Below, one piece after another: positions 18,942-32,507 of a DNA stretch of 64,000 nucleotides. Within the stretch, counting starts at the first letter, position 1. The number at the start of each line of letters is the position of its first letter. Origin of the DNA: Leifsonia sp. fls2-241-R2A-40a (GTDB taxonomy: Bacteria > Actinomycetota > Actinomycetes > Actinomycetales > Microbacteriaceae); NCBI RefSeq assembly GCF_030209575.1, contig NZ_JARVRS010000001.1, positions 1,178,001-1,242,000 of the forward strand. The letters are read 5' to 3'. Below the pieces are notes generated by a model that was given only the letters and a program-made list of their open reading frames with translations, was not told the DNA's origin and did no database searches. Made by a program: the position numbers and the translations under genes.

Positions 18942-19961
18942 TCAGGCGTACAGGCTCTCCGGTACCTCGAGCCCGTAAATCGCTCGACCCGAGTTCCAGA
19001 TGGCGGCGCACGCGGCCCGAAGGAGGTCGAGCCGATCCGGCCCCTCGGAGACGATCCGCACCTCGTTCCCATCGATGGCCACGGTCGCCTCGCGGACGCT
19101 GACCGAGCCGTCCCGAGCCGTCCGCGCCTGCGGATACGATTCGGTCAGACCTCGAAGGTCGTTCAGGATGTAGGTCGGGCGCGAGTTCGCGTCGGCCGAG
19201 AGCAGTTGCTTGCCTCCGTCGATGCCCGTCAGAACGAGGACCGAATCGATCTCCGCCCGATTCGCACCCAGGATGTCCGTGTCCAGTCGGTCCCCGATGA
19301 AGAGGGGCTTCTTCGCCTGGAAGCGATTCACGGCCTCGTCGAAGATCGCGCGCTCGGGTTTCCCCGCCACCAACGGGAGTCGCCCGACCGCGGTGTGCAC
19401 GGCCGAGACGAGGGTGCCGTTCCCGGGAGCGATGCCGCGAGCCACGGGGATGGTCCAGTCGGTGTTGGTCGCAATCCACGGACGTTCGTCGTCGGACCGG
19501 CCCTGGAGCGCGAACGCCGCCTCGGCGAGTTCCGTCCAGCCGATGTCGGGCGAGAAGCCCTGGATCACCGCAGCGGGCTCGTCGTCTGCGGATCGGGTGA
19601 CGGAGAAGCCGCCCTTCTGGACCTCGTCCACCAGGCCGTCCCCGCCGACGACCAGGATGTTCGATCCCGCGGGCACATGATCCGCGAGCAGGCGAACAGC
19701 GGCCTGGGGCGATGTGACCACGTCGGTCGGGCGAACGTTCAGGCCCAGCTCCGTGAGATGCTGGGCCACCGCAGCATCCGTTCGGGACGCGTTGTTGGTG
19801 ATGTAACCGACCCGGATGGTTTCGGCGACACCATTCAGGCTGTCCACTGCATACGGGATGGCGTCGGCGCCCTTGTAGACGACACCGTCGAGGTCGGCGA
19901 GGACGAGGTCGACTCCGTCGAGCGGAGCCTTGCCCTCACTGCTCCGTCGAAACAGTGCCAT
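18942..19961 (-). CDS. HAD-IIA family phosphatase (NagD-like)
   Basis: 339-aa haloacid-dehalogenase hydrolase of subclass IIA. Motif I is DLVLADLDGVVY (nucleophile Asp23, acid Asp25), motif II is YITNNASRTD, motif III Lys is in AGKPERAIFDEA and motif IV is GDRLDTDILGA. The C2 cap lies between motifs II and III. About 60 C-terminal residues extend past the core. The start lies 26 nt inside the upstream repeat-protein gene, so they are likely cotranscribed; the same pairing (TPR protein then HAD phosphatase) is found in mycobacteria. Relatives act on nucleotide, glycerol or phosphoglycolate phosphates. Confidence 0.88.
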   Translation of the reverse strand: MALFRRSSEGKAPLDGVDLVLADLDGVVYKGADAIPYAVDSLNGVAETIRVGYITNNASRTDAAVAQHLTELGLNVRPTDVVTSPQAAVRLLADHVPAGSNILVVGGDGLVDEVQKGGFSVTRSADDEPAAVIQGFSPDIGWTELAEAAFALQGRSDDERPWIATNTDWTIPVARGIAPGNGTLVSAVHTAVGRLPLVAGKPERAIFDEAVNRFQAKKPLFIGDRLDTDILGANRAEIDSVLVLTGIDGGKQLLSADANSRPTYILNDLRGLTESYPQARTARDGSVSVREATVAIDGNEVRIVSEGPDRLDLLRAACAAIWNSGRAIYGLEVPESLYA

Positions 19962-21639
19962 CGTGCGGCTCGCCCTCCACGTCGTCGTCCTCGGCTACGA
20001 AGTCGTCCACGTCGGCCGCTTCGTTGTCGTCCGCTGTCTCGTCCTCGTCCGTCAGATCGAGGAACACTTCTTCCTCGATGATGTCGATCGTCTCGTGCTC
20101 GTCCGTGTCCTGCGCCTGGTCGAGCGCCTCCTCGGCACGCGTCGCTCGGCTGCGCCAGCGCGCAGCGTCGTCGTCTCGGCCCAGCTCTTCCAGCACCTCG
20201 GCATACGCGTGGAACAGGTCCGCGCTGTAGCTGAACGCACGGTTCGGATCGAGCTGGGGAATCTCCAGTTCGGCGAGGGCAGCTTCCGGCTGCTCCAGGT
20301 CCAGGCGCGCACCGGACATGGCGATCGCCAGGGAGACCTGCACGTCGGCGGGCAGCGTGGAGCGGTCGACAGAGCGACCGAGCTCGAGCGCACGATCGGG
20401 CCGGCCCACTCCGCGTTCGCTGTCCACCATCAGGGGAAGCTGGTCGTTCGAGCCGGAGATCCGTCGATACGTCCGCAGTTCCCGGAGGGCCAGCGCGAAG
20501 TCGCCGGTCGCGTACGCCGTGATGGCGAGCGTCTCGCGGACGACCGCCACGCGCCCGGCACGCCGCGACGCCGAAACCGCGTGCTGGTGCGCGAGCTCGG
20601 GTTCGCTTTCGATGAGGCGACCCGCCATGACGAGGTGCTTCGCGACCCAGTCCGCGTTGTCCTTGCTGAGCGTCTTCAGCTCGACGCGTGCTTCGCCGGG
20701 GAGATCTCGAGCCTGAACGTCGTCAGGGATGTCCGGGTCGTCATGACGCGGACGCACGGACTGCAGCTCGCGAGCGCGCTCCGCTTCTACGTCGTACTGC
20801 CGGCTCTGCTCGCGGGCATCTCTATCTCCGCGGGCCGGGCGTCCGTCGCGGGTCCACAGCTGCTCGTCGCGTCCGGGGCGCCCCTGACCGTCGCGGCGGT
20901 AGCCCCCGGCCTGTCCACGAGAACCACCCGCGCGTGCGGGTCCGCCACTCTGCTGACCGCGGGATGCGCTGTTCCACTCGCGACCACCCGAGCGGTTCCC
21001 GGAGGATCCGTCCGTTCGTCGCGGGGCGTCGCCACGTCCGTCGCGACCTGCGCCGGACGGACGACCGCCCTGGCGCTCGACGTCGCGTCCTCGGTAGCCG
21101 TCCCGACGCTCGCTGTCGCGGCCCCGGTAGCTGTCTCGGCGCTCTCCGCCCCGGGAGTCATCGCGTCCGCGGAAGCCGGCGCCACGCTCGCCGCCGCGCG
21201 ACCCGGAGTACCCGCCGGAGCGCTCGGGTCGACGGTCGTCGCCTGCCGCGCGAGGCTTCCATTCGCGCGAGGGACGTCCGTCCCGCGAACGACCAGCGTC
21301 GTCTCGGTCGGTCCGCGGTCGCGGGTTACGGTCTCCGCGGTAGCGGTCGGCACCGTCGCGGCCGTTTCCGGCGCCTTCTGCGCGGCGGTAGCCGCCCTCC
21401 GAACGGTCACTGCGACCGTTACGGAACGAGCCGCCGCCAGTAGAGGACGACCGATCGCGGGATGCGCCACCCGACGAAGACCGGTCGCGGGACGTGCCGC
21501 TCGAGCGCGGTCGACCGCCCTGCCCGCCATCGTTGCGTGGGGGTCGGTAGCTGTCTCCGCCGCGAGCCGGCCGGTCGGGCTGCTGTCGGCGCCGCGGCTG
21601 CTCGTTCCGGGCGTTCTCGTCTGCCGGTGTGTCGCTCAC
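19936..21639 (-). CDS. Arg/Gly/Asp-rich disordered protein with TPR-like domain and acidic tail
   Basis: 567-aa protein in three parts. Residues 1 to about 310 are low complexity, dominated by Arg, Gly, Asp and Ser, with RGG and YRGRD-type motifs and a local tandem pattern (YRGRDSERRDG then YRGRDVERQGG). Residues about 315-505 are alternating helices resembling TPR-like repeats (AITAYATGDFALALRELR; YAEVLEELGRDDDAARW). About 50 very acidic residues close the protein. I start at GTG 21639, preceded by GGAGA; an upstream ATG at 21726 would read into the terminator region. It lies just behind the rRNA operon on the same strand. RGG-type tails bind RNA and drive condensates in other systems; whether this one does is inference. 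Confidence 0.8.
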   Translation of the reverse strand: MSDTPADENARNEQPRRRQQPDRPARGGDSYRPPRNDGGQGGRPRSSGTSRDRSSSGGASRDRSSSTGGGSFRNGRSDRSEGGYRRAEGAGNGRDGADRYRGDRNPRPRTDRDDAGRSRDGRPSREWKPRAAGDDRRPERSGGYSGSRGGERGAGFRGRDDSRGGERRDSYRGRDSERRDGYRGRDVERQGGRPSGAGRDGRGDAPRRTDGSSGNRSGGREWNSASRGQQSGGPARAGGSRGQAGGYRRDGQGRPGRDEQLWTRDGRPARGDRDAREQSRQYDVEAERARELQSVRPRHDDPDIPDDVQARDLPGEARVELKTLSKDNADWVAKHLVMAGRLIESEPELAHQHAVSASRRAGRVAVVRETLAITAYATGDFALALRELRTYRRISGSNDQLPLMVDSERGVGRPDRALELGRSVDRSTLPADVQVSLAIAMSGARLDLEQPEAALAELEIPQLDPNRAFSYSADLFHAYAEVLEELGRDDDAARWRSRATRAEEALDQAQDTDEHETIDIIEEEVFLDLTDEDETADDNEAADVDDFVAEDDDVEGEPHDGTVSTEQ

Positions 21640-21711
21640 GGCTTCTCCTGTCGAGTCGGCGGGTCGAGCCCAGCCTATTCTTCGTACTGCTACTGACCCC
21701 GTTAACGCGAA

Positions 21712-21737
21712 ATGGCCACCCATCACTGGGTGGCCAT
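21712..21737 (-). terminator. Terminator of the rRNA operon
   Basis: A perfect 11-bp inverted repeat (ATGGCCACCCA / TGGGTGGCCAT) with a 4-nt loop, 12 bp after the 5S 3' end. In the direction of transcription it is followed by TTTCG, a short T-run. It separates the rRNA operon from the disordered-protein gene. Confidence 0.85.
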
Positions 21738-21749
21738 CTCACAAAGAAG

Positions 21750-21867
21750 TCCGGCGGTGTCCTACTCTCCCACAGGGTCCCCCCTGCAGTACCATCGGCG
21801 CAGAGAGTCTTAGCTTCCGGGTTCGGAATGTAACCGGGCGTTTCCCTCTCGCTATGGCCGCCGAAAC
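21750..21867 (-). rRNA. rrf: 5S ribosomal RNA
   Basis: About 118 nt. On the minus strand it begins GTTTCGGCGGCCATAGCG and ends GTAGGACACCGCCGGAC, so the terminal stem GGCGG/CCGCC closes. The internal CCGAACCCGGAAGCTAAG loop is the universal 5S signature. Ends are estimated to a few nucleotides. Confidence 0.95.
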
Positions 21868-21920
21868 ACTATTGATGTATCAAAGTGAACGATCAAGCTT
21901 CGCTTGAATCAGTTCTCGAC

Positions 21921-21949
21921 CGTACATCGAGAACCACATAGTGGACGCG
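21921..21949 (-). other. 3' arm of the pre-23S processing stem (23S-5S spacer)
   Basis: This segment is complementary to 25240-25266 in the 16S-23S spacer over about 25 bp with few mismatches (GTCCACTATGTGGTTCTCG against GAGAACTACACAGTGGAC). Together they form the long stem flanking 23S that RNase III normally cuts. Confidence 0.75.
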
Positions 21950-22000
21950 TGCAATCTCAGGCCCCTCATGCCAGCCTTACAACATGCATGAGAGTGGTGA

Positions 22001-27063
<5,063 letters not shown>

Positions 27064-27261
27064 ATGTTTTGCTCCGCGGTCGCAAGCGACCGGGAAACAT
27101 TGTGCAGGCTTGGCCAGGAAATATGGCCGCGCACTGCGAGTTTGTCTTGACTAGTTTCGAATATCTACTGACATTCTGTTTCTAATCCAAAGGAATCTCG
27201 CATCGACCACTAGACTAGGTCTAGAAGGTCAATGCCGAGGTTGTTTGGCATTTGACATTGT

Positions 27262-27284
27262 GCACGCTGTTGAGTTCTCAAGGA
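27262..27284 (-). promoter_or_regulatory. boxA-type antitermination site of the rrn leader
   Basis: Minus strand reads CTTGAGAACTCAACAGCGTG, the actinobacterial rrn box. A related TTTGAGAACT element recurs in the 16S-23S spacer. Confidence 0.8.
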
Positions 27285-27337
27285 TCGGACGCTCTCGCTT
27301 TTCAACCTTCCGGCTGTCTCCGCGAGGCAACTTCTCT

Positions 27338-27365
27338 ACCTTACCACTCTCAGTCAGTTTGTCAA
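27338..27365 (-). promoter_or_regulatory. rRNA operon promoter, proximal
   Basis: Minus strand: consensus -35 TTGACA (27360-27365), 16-nt spacer, -10 TAAGGT (27338-27343). It is the best sigma-70-type promoter in the window and lies about 50 bp upstream of boxA. Confidence 0.75.
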
Positions 27366-27460
27366 GTCGGCGTTTCGTGTTCCTCGTTGGCCCGATATGT
27401 GGTGGGCACAACCGATCACACGATCCGAACCGGTTAGACCTGCTCAGTGAGTGGGTGTTA

Positions 27461-27490
27461 ATCCTAAGCGCAGCAGCCGAACTAATTCAA
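27461..27490 (-). promoter_or_regulatory. rRNA operon promoter, distal candidate
   Basis: Minus strand: TTGAAT (27485-27490), 18-nt spacer, TAGGAT (27461-27466). Weaker than the proximal promoter; multiple rrn promoters are common. Confidence 0.5.
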
Positions 27491-27705
27491 GTTCGGATTT
27501 GCCGCTTTGGCTTGGGATTCGGTCCCGCTTGAGGCCGGGGAGCTCTTCCGCTCTCCCGCACCTTTGGGGTGACAAGTAAGTACTTTACGCAGGCCCTGGA
27601 GGTCGTGCAAATTCGGCCTACCGCCCGGGCGTGTCGCCCTTGACTTCCGCGGGATTCCGCGGATCTTCGTCAGTCGTGCCGCCCCCAGGCCTCCCGGGGC
27701 AAGCA

Positions 27706-27742
27706 AAAACCCCCTCGTGAGCCGAAGCTCAGAGGGGGTTCT
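27706..27742 (-). terminator. Terminator of the cytochrome c maturation operon
   Basis: Strong rho-independent terminator: minus-strand stem AACCCCCTC-TGAGC, loop TTCG, GCTCA-(C)-GAGGGGGTT, then TTTG. It lies about 20 bp after the ccsB stop and insulates the operon from the rRNA promoters. Confidence 0.93.
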
Positions 27743-27763
27743 TTTCGCAGAAGTCCGCGACGG

Positions 27764-28828
27764 TCACAGTCCCGAGTACGCGTGCAACCCGTGGAAGAAC
27801 ACGTTCACGATCCCGAAGTTGAAGAGCACCGCCGCAAACCCGATGATCGCGAGCCACGCCGAACGCGATCCGCGCCATCCGCGAGTGGCTCGTGCGTGGA
27901 TGTATCCCGCATAGATCACCCAGATGATGAAGGTCCACACCTCCTTGGTGTCCCATCCCCAATACCGGCCCCATGCCTTTTCGGCCCAGATGGCGCCGGC
28001 GATCAGGGTGAAGGTCCACGCGATGAAGCCCACGATGTTGATCCGGTATGCGAGGTTCTCGAGCGCTACCGAACTCGGAAGGGTCGCGAGGAAGCGGAAC
28101 TGCTGCGGTCGAGACTCCTCGACCTGGCGTTCGCGTCGATACTGCAGCAGCTGAAGACCCGACAGCGCGAAGCCCAGAGCGAAGAACGCCGTTCCCAGAA
28201 CGGCCACGATGATGTGGATCACCAACCAGTACGACTGCAACGCCGGCTGCAACGGAACGACGGGGACGTAGTACCGAAGCAGGGCGATCCCCTGGAGCAC
28301 AAGGACCAGTCCGAGGACGAAGGTCCCGACGTACTTGATCTGCCACTTGAGGTTGGCGATGAGGAAGACGCCGATGATCACGAGCGTCCCCGTCATCGAG
28401 AACTCCCACATGTTCGCCCAGGGGACGCGCGCGGCGGCTATGCCGCGAAGCACCACTGCGACGAAGTGGAATGCGAACCCGACGATCGTGAGGCCGAACG
28501 CCCAGCGCAGAGACGCAGAGTTCTCCGATCCGTTCACCAGGTCGTCCTCGACCCGCGAGCTGATCCGCGACGACAGCCGGCCGAGTGCGGACCCGGCAGG
28601 TGGCGCCTCCGCGTCACCTCCACCGATCACGGTGGCGGTCGGCGCTCCTACCGGCGCTGTTACCTCCGCGCGCCGGGCGACAGCGCTCGGAACGGCTGCG
28701 GCCTCGACGGCCGTTGCCCGAGCTCCCCGCCGTGCGAGATCGAGTGCGAAGGCGATGAATGCCGCCGCGTACAGTCCCATCGCCGCGTACAGGAACACGG
28801 TCGAGAGTTGAGCGAGCGTTTCGGTCAC
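27764..28828 (-). CDS. ccsB: Cytochrome c biogenesis protein CcsB (CcsA/ResC type)
   Basis: Integral membrane heme-handling subunit of System II cytochrome c maturation; with ResB it exports heme and ligates it to apocytochrome. The 354-aa protein has about eight transmembrane helices. The tryptophan-rich heme motif WGRYWGWDTKEVW lies about 90 residues from the C-terminus, with conserved His residues in the flanking helices. An Ala/Val-rich insertion (about 35-85) follows the first helix, as in other actinobacteria. It is the last gene of the operon, 9 bp after resB, before a strong terminator. Confidence 0.93.
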   Translation of the reverse strand: MTETLAQLSTVFLYAAMGLYAAAFIAFALDLARRGARATAVEAAAVPSAVARRAEVTAPVGAPTATVIGGGDAEAPPAGSALGRLSSRISSRVEDDLVNGSENSASLRWAFGLTIVGFAFHFVAVVLRGIAAARVPWANMWEFSMTGTLVIIGVFLIANLKWQIKYVGTFVLGLVLVLQGIALLRYYVPVVPLQPALQSYWLVIHIIVAVLGTAFFALGFALSGLQLLQYRRERQVEESRPQQFRFLATLPSSVALENLAYRINIVGFIAWTFTLIAGAIWAEKAWGRYWGWDTKEVWTFIIWVIYAGYIHARATRGWRGSRSAWLAIIGFAAVLFNFGIVNVFFHGLHAYSGL

Positions 28829-28837
28829 TATGCAAGC

Positions 28838-30466
28838 CTAAGTCTTCGGGGAGCCGGCGAGGGCTCGAGAATGCTGATCCGCCACCGCGGCTATCGCCGC
28901 GAGGAGGTTCGGGTCGTCGCCGCGGGCCAGACCGGCGTACTCCAAGGTGAGAGACCCGTCCGAGTTCTCGACGGCCTTCACCCACAGCCGGCGCCTCGGC
29001 ACGAACAGCGAGGTGAGCAGGCCCACCAGGATGAGGATCGCGAACACGAGGACCCAGACCTGGGCCGGGTCGTGGTGCACCTCGAGCGTCGCGAAGCGCT
29101 TCACCCCGTCCAGCGAGATCGTGCCGAGCCCATTCGGCAGCTGCACCTTCTCGCCCGGCTTGAGCTCGAGCGCCTTGGTCTTGGTCGGCGGACCGGCCAG
29201 CTGCTCGAGGGTGTCGGTGTTCAGGCTGTAGACGGACTGCGGGACTCCGTCGTCGACGCCGAGGTCTCCCGCGTAGACGTTGAGGCTCAACACCGGATCG
29301 TCGAGTCCGGGGAACTTCGACGCCAAGGCCCCCTGGGCTGTCTGGCTCGCCGTCACCGTCGGGTAGAAGAAGCCGATCATGCCGACCTGCTCCTTCAGCC
29401 CATCCGGGATCTTCACGAAGCCGAGAGACGTCAGGTTCGGATCGGCCTGCGGGATGAACGGCACCGAGTCGCTGAACACCACCTTGCCGGCGGGATCCCG
29501 GACGGTGATCGACGGGGCATAGCCGTTCCCGAGCAGATAGACGTTGGTGCCGCCGATCGCCAACGGGTCGTTCACCTTGATGGTCGTGTTGGATGTCGCA
29601 TCCCCCGGCCCGACCGTCGTCACGTGCGCGGTGTAGTCCAGCGGTGTGCCGATCGCATCCTTGTTCTTCGTCTCGTAGGCGACGTTGAGCTTGTTCACGG
29701 CGATCGAGAACGGCGCCAGCGTCCCATCGCTGAAGAAGCGCCCGGGATTGAACGAGTTGTACGACGGCAGGCTGTTCACGAAGCTCTGACCCTCGACCAC
29801 GATCTTCTGGCCGGTGTAGCCGAATCCGCCACCGACGCCGATCGCCAGCAGCACCCCCAGCAGCGCGACGTGGAAGACGAGGTTTCCGCTCTCGCGCAGA
29901 TAGCCGCGCTCGGCGGAGACCGATGTGGAGCGGGCGTCCTGGTAGAGAGCGACGCGGTATCGATTGGCCTTCAGGACGTCGCGTGCGGTCAGGATCGGAT
30001 CCGGACCGCTCGCGCGAAGCTCCGCCGGCAGCACCCGCGCCTGGAATCCGGACATGCGCGTGAGACGGACGGGCGTTCGCGGCGGCTTGGCCCGCATGGC
30101 CAGGAAGTGATGCTTCGTCCGCGGGATGATGCATCCGATCAGGGATGCGAACAGCAGAAGGTAGATCGCCGAGAACCACACCGAGGTGTACACGTCGAAG
30201 GCCTGGAGATTGTCGAGAACCGGTGCCAGGGACGGGTTGTCGGTGAAGTACTTGGTCACGCCGTTCGGGTCGGAACTCCGCTGCGGGACCAGGGACCCCG
30301 GCACCGCTGCGATGGCCAGCAGGAGCAGCAGGAACAGCGCGGTGCGCATGCTCGTCAGCTGCCGCCAGAACCAGCGAAGCCACCCGGCGGGGCCGAGCTG
30401 AGGCTGGACGACGTTCGGGTCCTCGCGAGGGGGCGCCGAATCGATGTGATCAGAGGGCCGGCTCAA
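28838..30466 (-). CDS. resB: Cytochrome c biogenesis protein ResB (Ccs1)
   Basis: Partner of CcsB in System II. The 542-aa protein has three N-terminal transmembrane helices, a large extracytoplasmic domain of about 350 residues and a final helix (VWVLVFAILILVGLLTSLFV), the standard ResB topology. The start is a TTG 17 nt inside the end of ccdA; no ATG or GTG is available before the first helix, so coupling to ccdA translation is likely. A Pro/Gly-rich linker precedes helix 1 (LRWFWRQLTSMRTALFLLLL). Confidence 0.92.
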   Translation of the reverse strand: MSRPSDHIDSAPPREDPNVVQPQLGPAGWLRWFWRQLTSMRTALFLLLLLAIAAVPGSLVPQRSSDPNGVTKYFTDNPSLAPVLDNLQAFDVYTSVWFSAIYLLLFASLIGCIIPRTKHHFLAMRAKPPRTPVRLTRMSGFQARVLPAELRASGPDPILTARDVLKANRYRVALYQDARSTSVSAERGYLRESGNLVFHVALLGVLLAIGVGGGFGYTGQKIVVEGQSFVNSLPSYNSFNPGRFFSDGTLAPFSIAVNKLNVAYETKNKDAIGTPLDYTAHVTTVGPGDATSNTTIKVNDPLAIGGTNVYLLGNGYAPSITVRDPAGKVVFSDSVPFIPQADPNLTSLGFVKIPDGLKEQVGMIGFFYPTVTASQTAQGALASKFPGLDDPVLSLNVYAGDLGVDDGVPQSVYSLNTDTLEQLAGPPTKTKALELKPGEKVQLPNGLGTISLDGVKRFATLEVHHDPAQVWVLVFAILILVGLLTSLFVPRRRLWVKAVENSDGSLTLEYAGLARGDDPNLLAAIAAVADQHSRALAGSPKT

Positions 30467-31190
30467 AACCTTGGATCACCGCCAAGAACTGGGACATGAG
30501 CTCGCTCCACAGACCGGTGACCATCAGGACTCCGATGACCACCAGCAGAACGCCGCCGATGATGTTGATTGCGCGGATGTGCCGCTTCAGGAACGAGACG
30601 GAACCCGCCACCCAGTCGAACCCGAGCGCGACCAGCAGGAACGGGATGCCGAGGCCGATGCAGTAGAACAGGCCGAGGAGCGCGCCTCGCCAGGGCGATC
30701 CGCTTCCGACACTGAGGGCGCTGATCGCGGCCAGCGTCGGGCCGATGCAGGGCGTCCACCCGAGACCGAACACGATTCCCAGGAGCGGTGCGCCGATCAA
30801 GCCCGTCGCCGGCCGCCAGGACGGCTTGATCGTCCGCTGCAAGAACGAGAACTGGCCGATGAACACGAGCCCCATGACGATCACCAGGGCCCCGAGGATC
30901 CGGACGACGACCTCCTGCCAGCGAACGAGCCAGAAGCCGAGCGCGCCGAACGCAGCGCCGTAGGCGATGAAGACGACGGCGAACCCGAGGATGAAGAGCG
31001 CGACGCCGGTGAGCATCCGCGATCGGTCGCGCTTCGCGCCGGGGTCGCTGATACCGCCGACATACGCGAGATAGCCGGGTACGAGGGGCAGGACGCAGGG
31101 CGACGCGAACGACACCAGTCCTGCCAGGAGTGCGATCGGCAGGGCCAGCAGGAGCTGACCGCTGAAAACGATCTGACCGACGCCGCCCAC
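30450..31190 (-). CDS. ccdA: Thiol-disulfide interchange membrane protein CcdA
   Basis: Six-helix membrane protein of 246 aa that carries reducing equivalents from cytoplasmic thioredoxin across the membrane to TlpA. The two redox Cys are in conserved places: FASPCVLPLVPGY in helix 1 and GWTPCIGPTL in helix 4. I start at GTG 31190, one base after tlpA's stop; the frame is open further upstream but overlaps tlpA. It keeps extracytoplasmic CXXCH heme sites reduced. Confidence 0.93.
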   Translation of the reverse strand: MGGVGQIVFSGQLLLALPIALLAGLVSFASPCVLPLVPGYLAYVGGISDPGAKRDRSRMLTGVALFILGFAVVFIAYGAAFGALGFWLVRWQEVVVRILGALVIVMGLVFIGQFSFLQRTIKPSWRPATGLIGAPLLGIVFGLGWTPCIGPTLAAISALSVGSGSPWRGALLGLFYCIGLGIPFLLVALGFDWVAGSVSFLKRHIRAINIIGGVLLVVIGVLMVTGLWSELMSQFLAVIQGFEPAL

Positions 31191-31191
31191 G

Positions 31192-31809
31192 TCAGTTCTC
31201 GGCCACGGCGTCGGAGATGAGGGAGTCGAGGATGCTCTTGTCGGGGATCGCGCCGAGGATGCGCGCTGCGACCCGGCCCTTCTTGTCCACGACCAGTGTC
31301 GTCGGCGTTGCCTTCGGGGGAACGGTCTTGCTGAAGGCCAGGAGAACCGATCCCGTGTCCCTGTCCAGCACCGACGGGTAGGTGACGCCCTTCTCCTTCT
31401 CGAAGCTCGCGGCGGTCTGTGCCGAGTCGTATAGGTTGACGCCGAGGAACCCGACGCCCTTCGACGCGTACTTCTGACTGAGCGACTCCAGCGCAGGAGC
31501 CTCGACGCGGCAGGGTGGGCATCCGGCGTACCAGAAGTTGACGACGAGGACCTTTCCCGCGTAGTCGGCAGAGGAGACCGTGCTGCCACTCTGGAGCTTT
31601 CCGGAGAACTCGACCGGCTTGCCGCGGCTGGCGTCAGCGAACTCGCTGACGGTCCCATCGCCGGCGATGTAGTTCTGGCCGCTGCCGGAGCGGTACTGCT
31701 TCGCCAGACCGTCGTCTGCTGTGCAGCCGGTGAGGGCGAGAGCGGTCGCCGCGACGAAGGCGGCGATCGGAAGAAGCATGCGCGGGCGCAGGCGAGGTGC
31801 GGTACTCAC
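31192..31809 (-). CDS. TlpA/ResA-like thioredoxin lipoprotein
   Basis: Membrane-anchored reductant for apocytochrome c. The 205-aa protein has a signal peptide with lipobox ALTGC (acylated Cys29), then a thioredoxin fold with the active site WYAGCPPCRVEA (Cys97, Cys100) and the cis-Pro region KATPTTLVVD. The GTG start at 31809 overlaps the stop of the upstream phosphatase gene (GTGA), so they are translationally coupled. Position before ccdA supports the CcdA-to-TlpA electron route. Confidence 0.92.
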   Translation of the reverse strand: MSTAPRLRPRMLLPIAAFVAATALALTGCTADDGLAKQYRSGSGQNYIAGDGTVSEFADASRGKPVEFSGKLQSGSTVSSADYAGKVLVVNFWYAGCPPCRVEAPALESLSQKYASKGVGFLGVNLYDSAQTAASFEKEKGVTYPSVLDRDTGSVLLAFSKTVPPKATPTTLVVDKKGRVAARILGAIPDKSILDSLISDAVAEN

Positions 31810-32501
31810 ACGGCACCGACGTCCGTGGCGGTGGCCTGCAGGCTCGCAGCGGGCTCGACGTAGCCGACCTCGACGAGACGTCGGGCCGCAGGCGTTCCGG
31901 TTGGCTGCGGGATGCTGCCGGCGTCGCCTTCGCGCGGAGCATCCTTCGTCCGTTCGAAGGTCGTGATGCTCGAGAGGGCACAGCGGCGCTTGCGCGGGTC
32001 GTGCGGAAAACGTTCGCCCACGACGGACAGGTGGGTGACCCAGATCGGCAGTTGGTGACTGACCAGGATGACGTCGCCCGACTCGACGGACTCGAATGCC
32101 GCGTAGACGGCCGCGAGCATCCGGTGCTCGATGCTGCTGTAGGCCTCGCCCCAGCTGGGGCGCAGAGGATTCACCAGGTAGGGCCAGTACTTGGGGTTGC
32201 GGACCGCCCGCTTCATCCGCGTGCCCTCGAATCGATTCGTCGGCTCGATGATGCGCTCGTCGATCAGCGGCTCGAGACCGAAGGCCGCCGCTATCGGGGC
32301 CGCGGACTCGCGCGTGCGCTGGAGCGGCGAGACCCGCAATGCGTTCATCGGACGCGCCCGCGCGAGCAGCTCGTCGGCTGCTGCGCGAGCCATGCGGTGG
32401 CCGAGCTTGGAGAGGCCGAAGCCCGGCAACCTGCCGTACAGGATGCCGTCGGGATTGAACACCTCTCCATGACGGACGAGGTGGACTTGGCTTGCTACCA
32501 C
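31806..32501 (-). CDS. Histidine phosphatase family protein (phosphoglycerate mutase-like)
   Basis: 231-aa member of the histidine phosphatase superfamily. The catalytic RHG is at residues 10-12 (VHLVRHGEVFNP), the second Arg is in SPLQRTRESA, and the C-terminal catalytic His is in VILVSHQLP. The GTG start is leaderless-type (TAGACT on the minus strand, 32508-32513, 6 nt before it). It heads the cytochrome c maturation operon; the same gene order occurs in mycobacteria, where hemL precedes it. Here hemL is about 23 kb away. The substrate is unknown, and a role in cytochrome maturation is inferred from synteny only. Confidence 0.88.
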   Translation of the reverse strand: MVASQVHLVRHGEVFNPDGILYGRLPGFGLSKLGHRMARAAADELLARARPMNALRVSPLQRTRESAAPIAAAFGLEPLIDERIIEPTNRFEGTRMKRAVRNPKYWPYLVNPLRPSWGEAYSSIEHRMLAAVYAAFESVESGDVILVSHQLPIWVTHLSVVGERFPHDPRKRRCALSSITTFERTKDAPREGDAGSIPQPTGTPAARRLVEVGYVEPAASLQATATDVGAV

Positions 32502-32507
32502 TGGTCC

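Larger units (their letters stand above)
27064..27705 (-). other. rRNA operon leader and promoter region, no protein gene
   Basis: About 640 bp between the ccsB terminator and 16S. In transcription order it holds a GC-rich part with a GGGAG/CTCCC hairpin (about 27537-27557), two promoter candidates, a boxA antitermination site, an AT-richer leader, and next to 16S a symmetric hairpin (CGGTCGC-TTGC-GACCG flanked by ATGTTT/AAACAT, about 27063-27103). Short open frames here lack codon bias and starts. Confidence 0.8.

Noticed and set aside
27782-30499. A 905-codon plus-strand frame opposite ccsB and resB
   Set aside because: Antisense shadow of two well-supported membrane protein genes; composition is Arg/Glu/Asp-rich without domain motifs.
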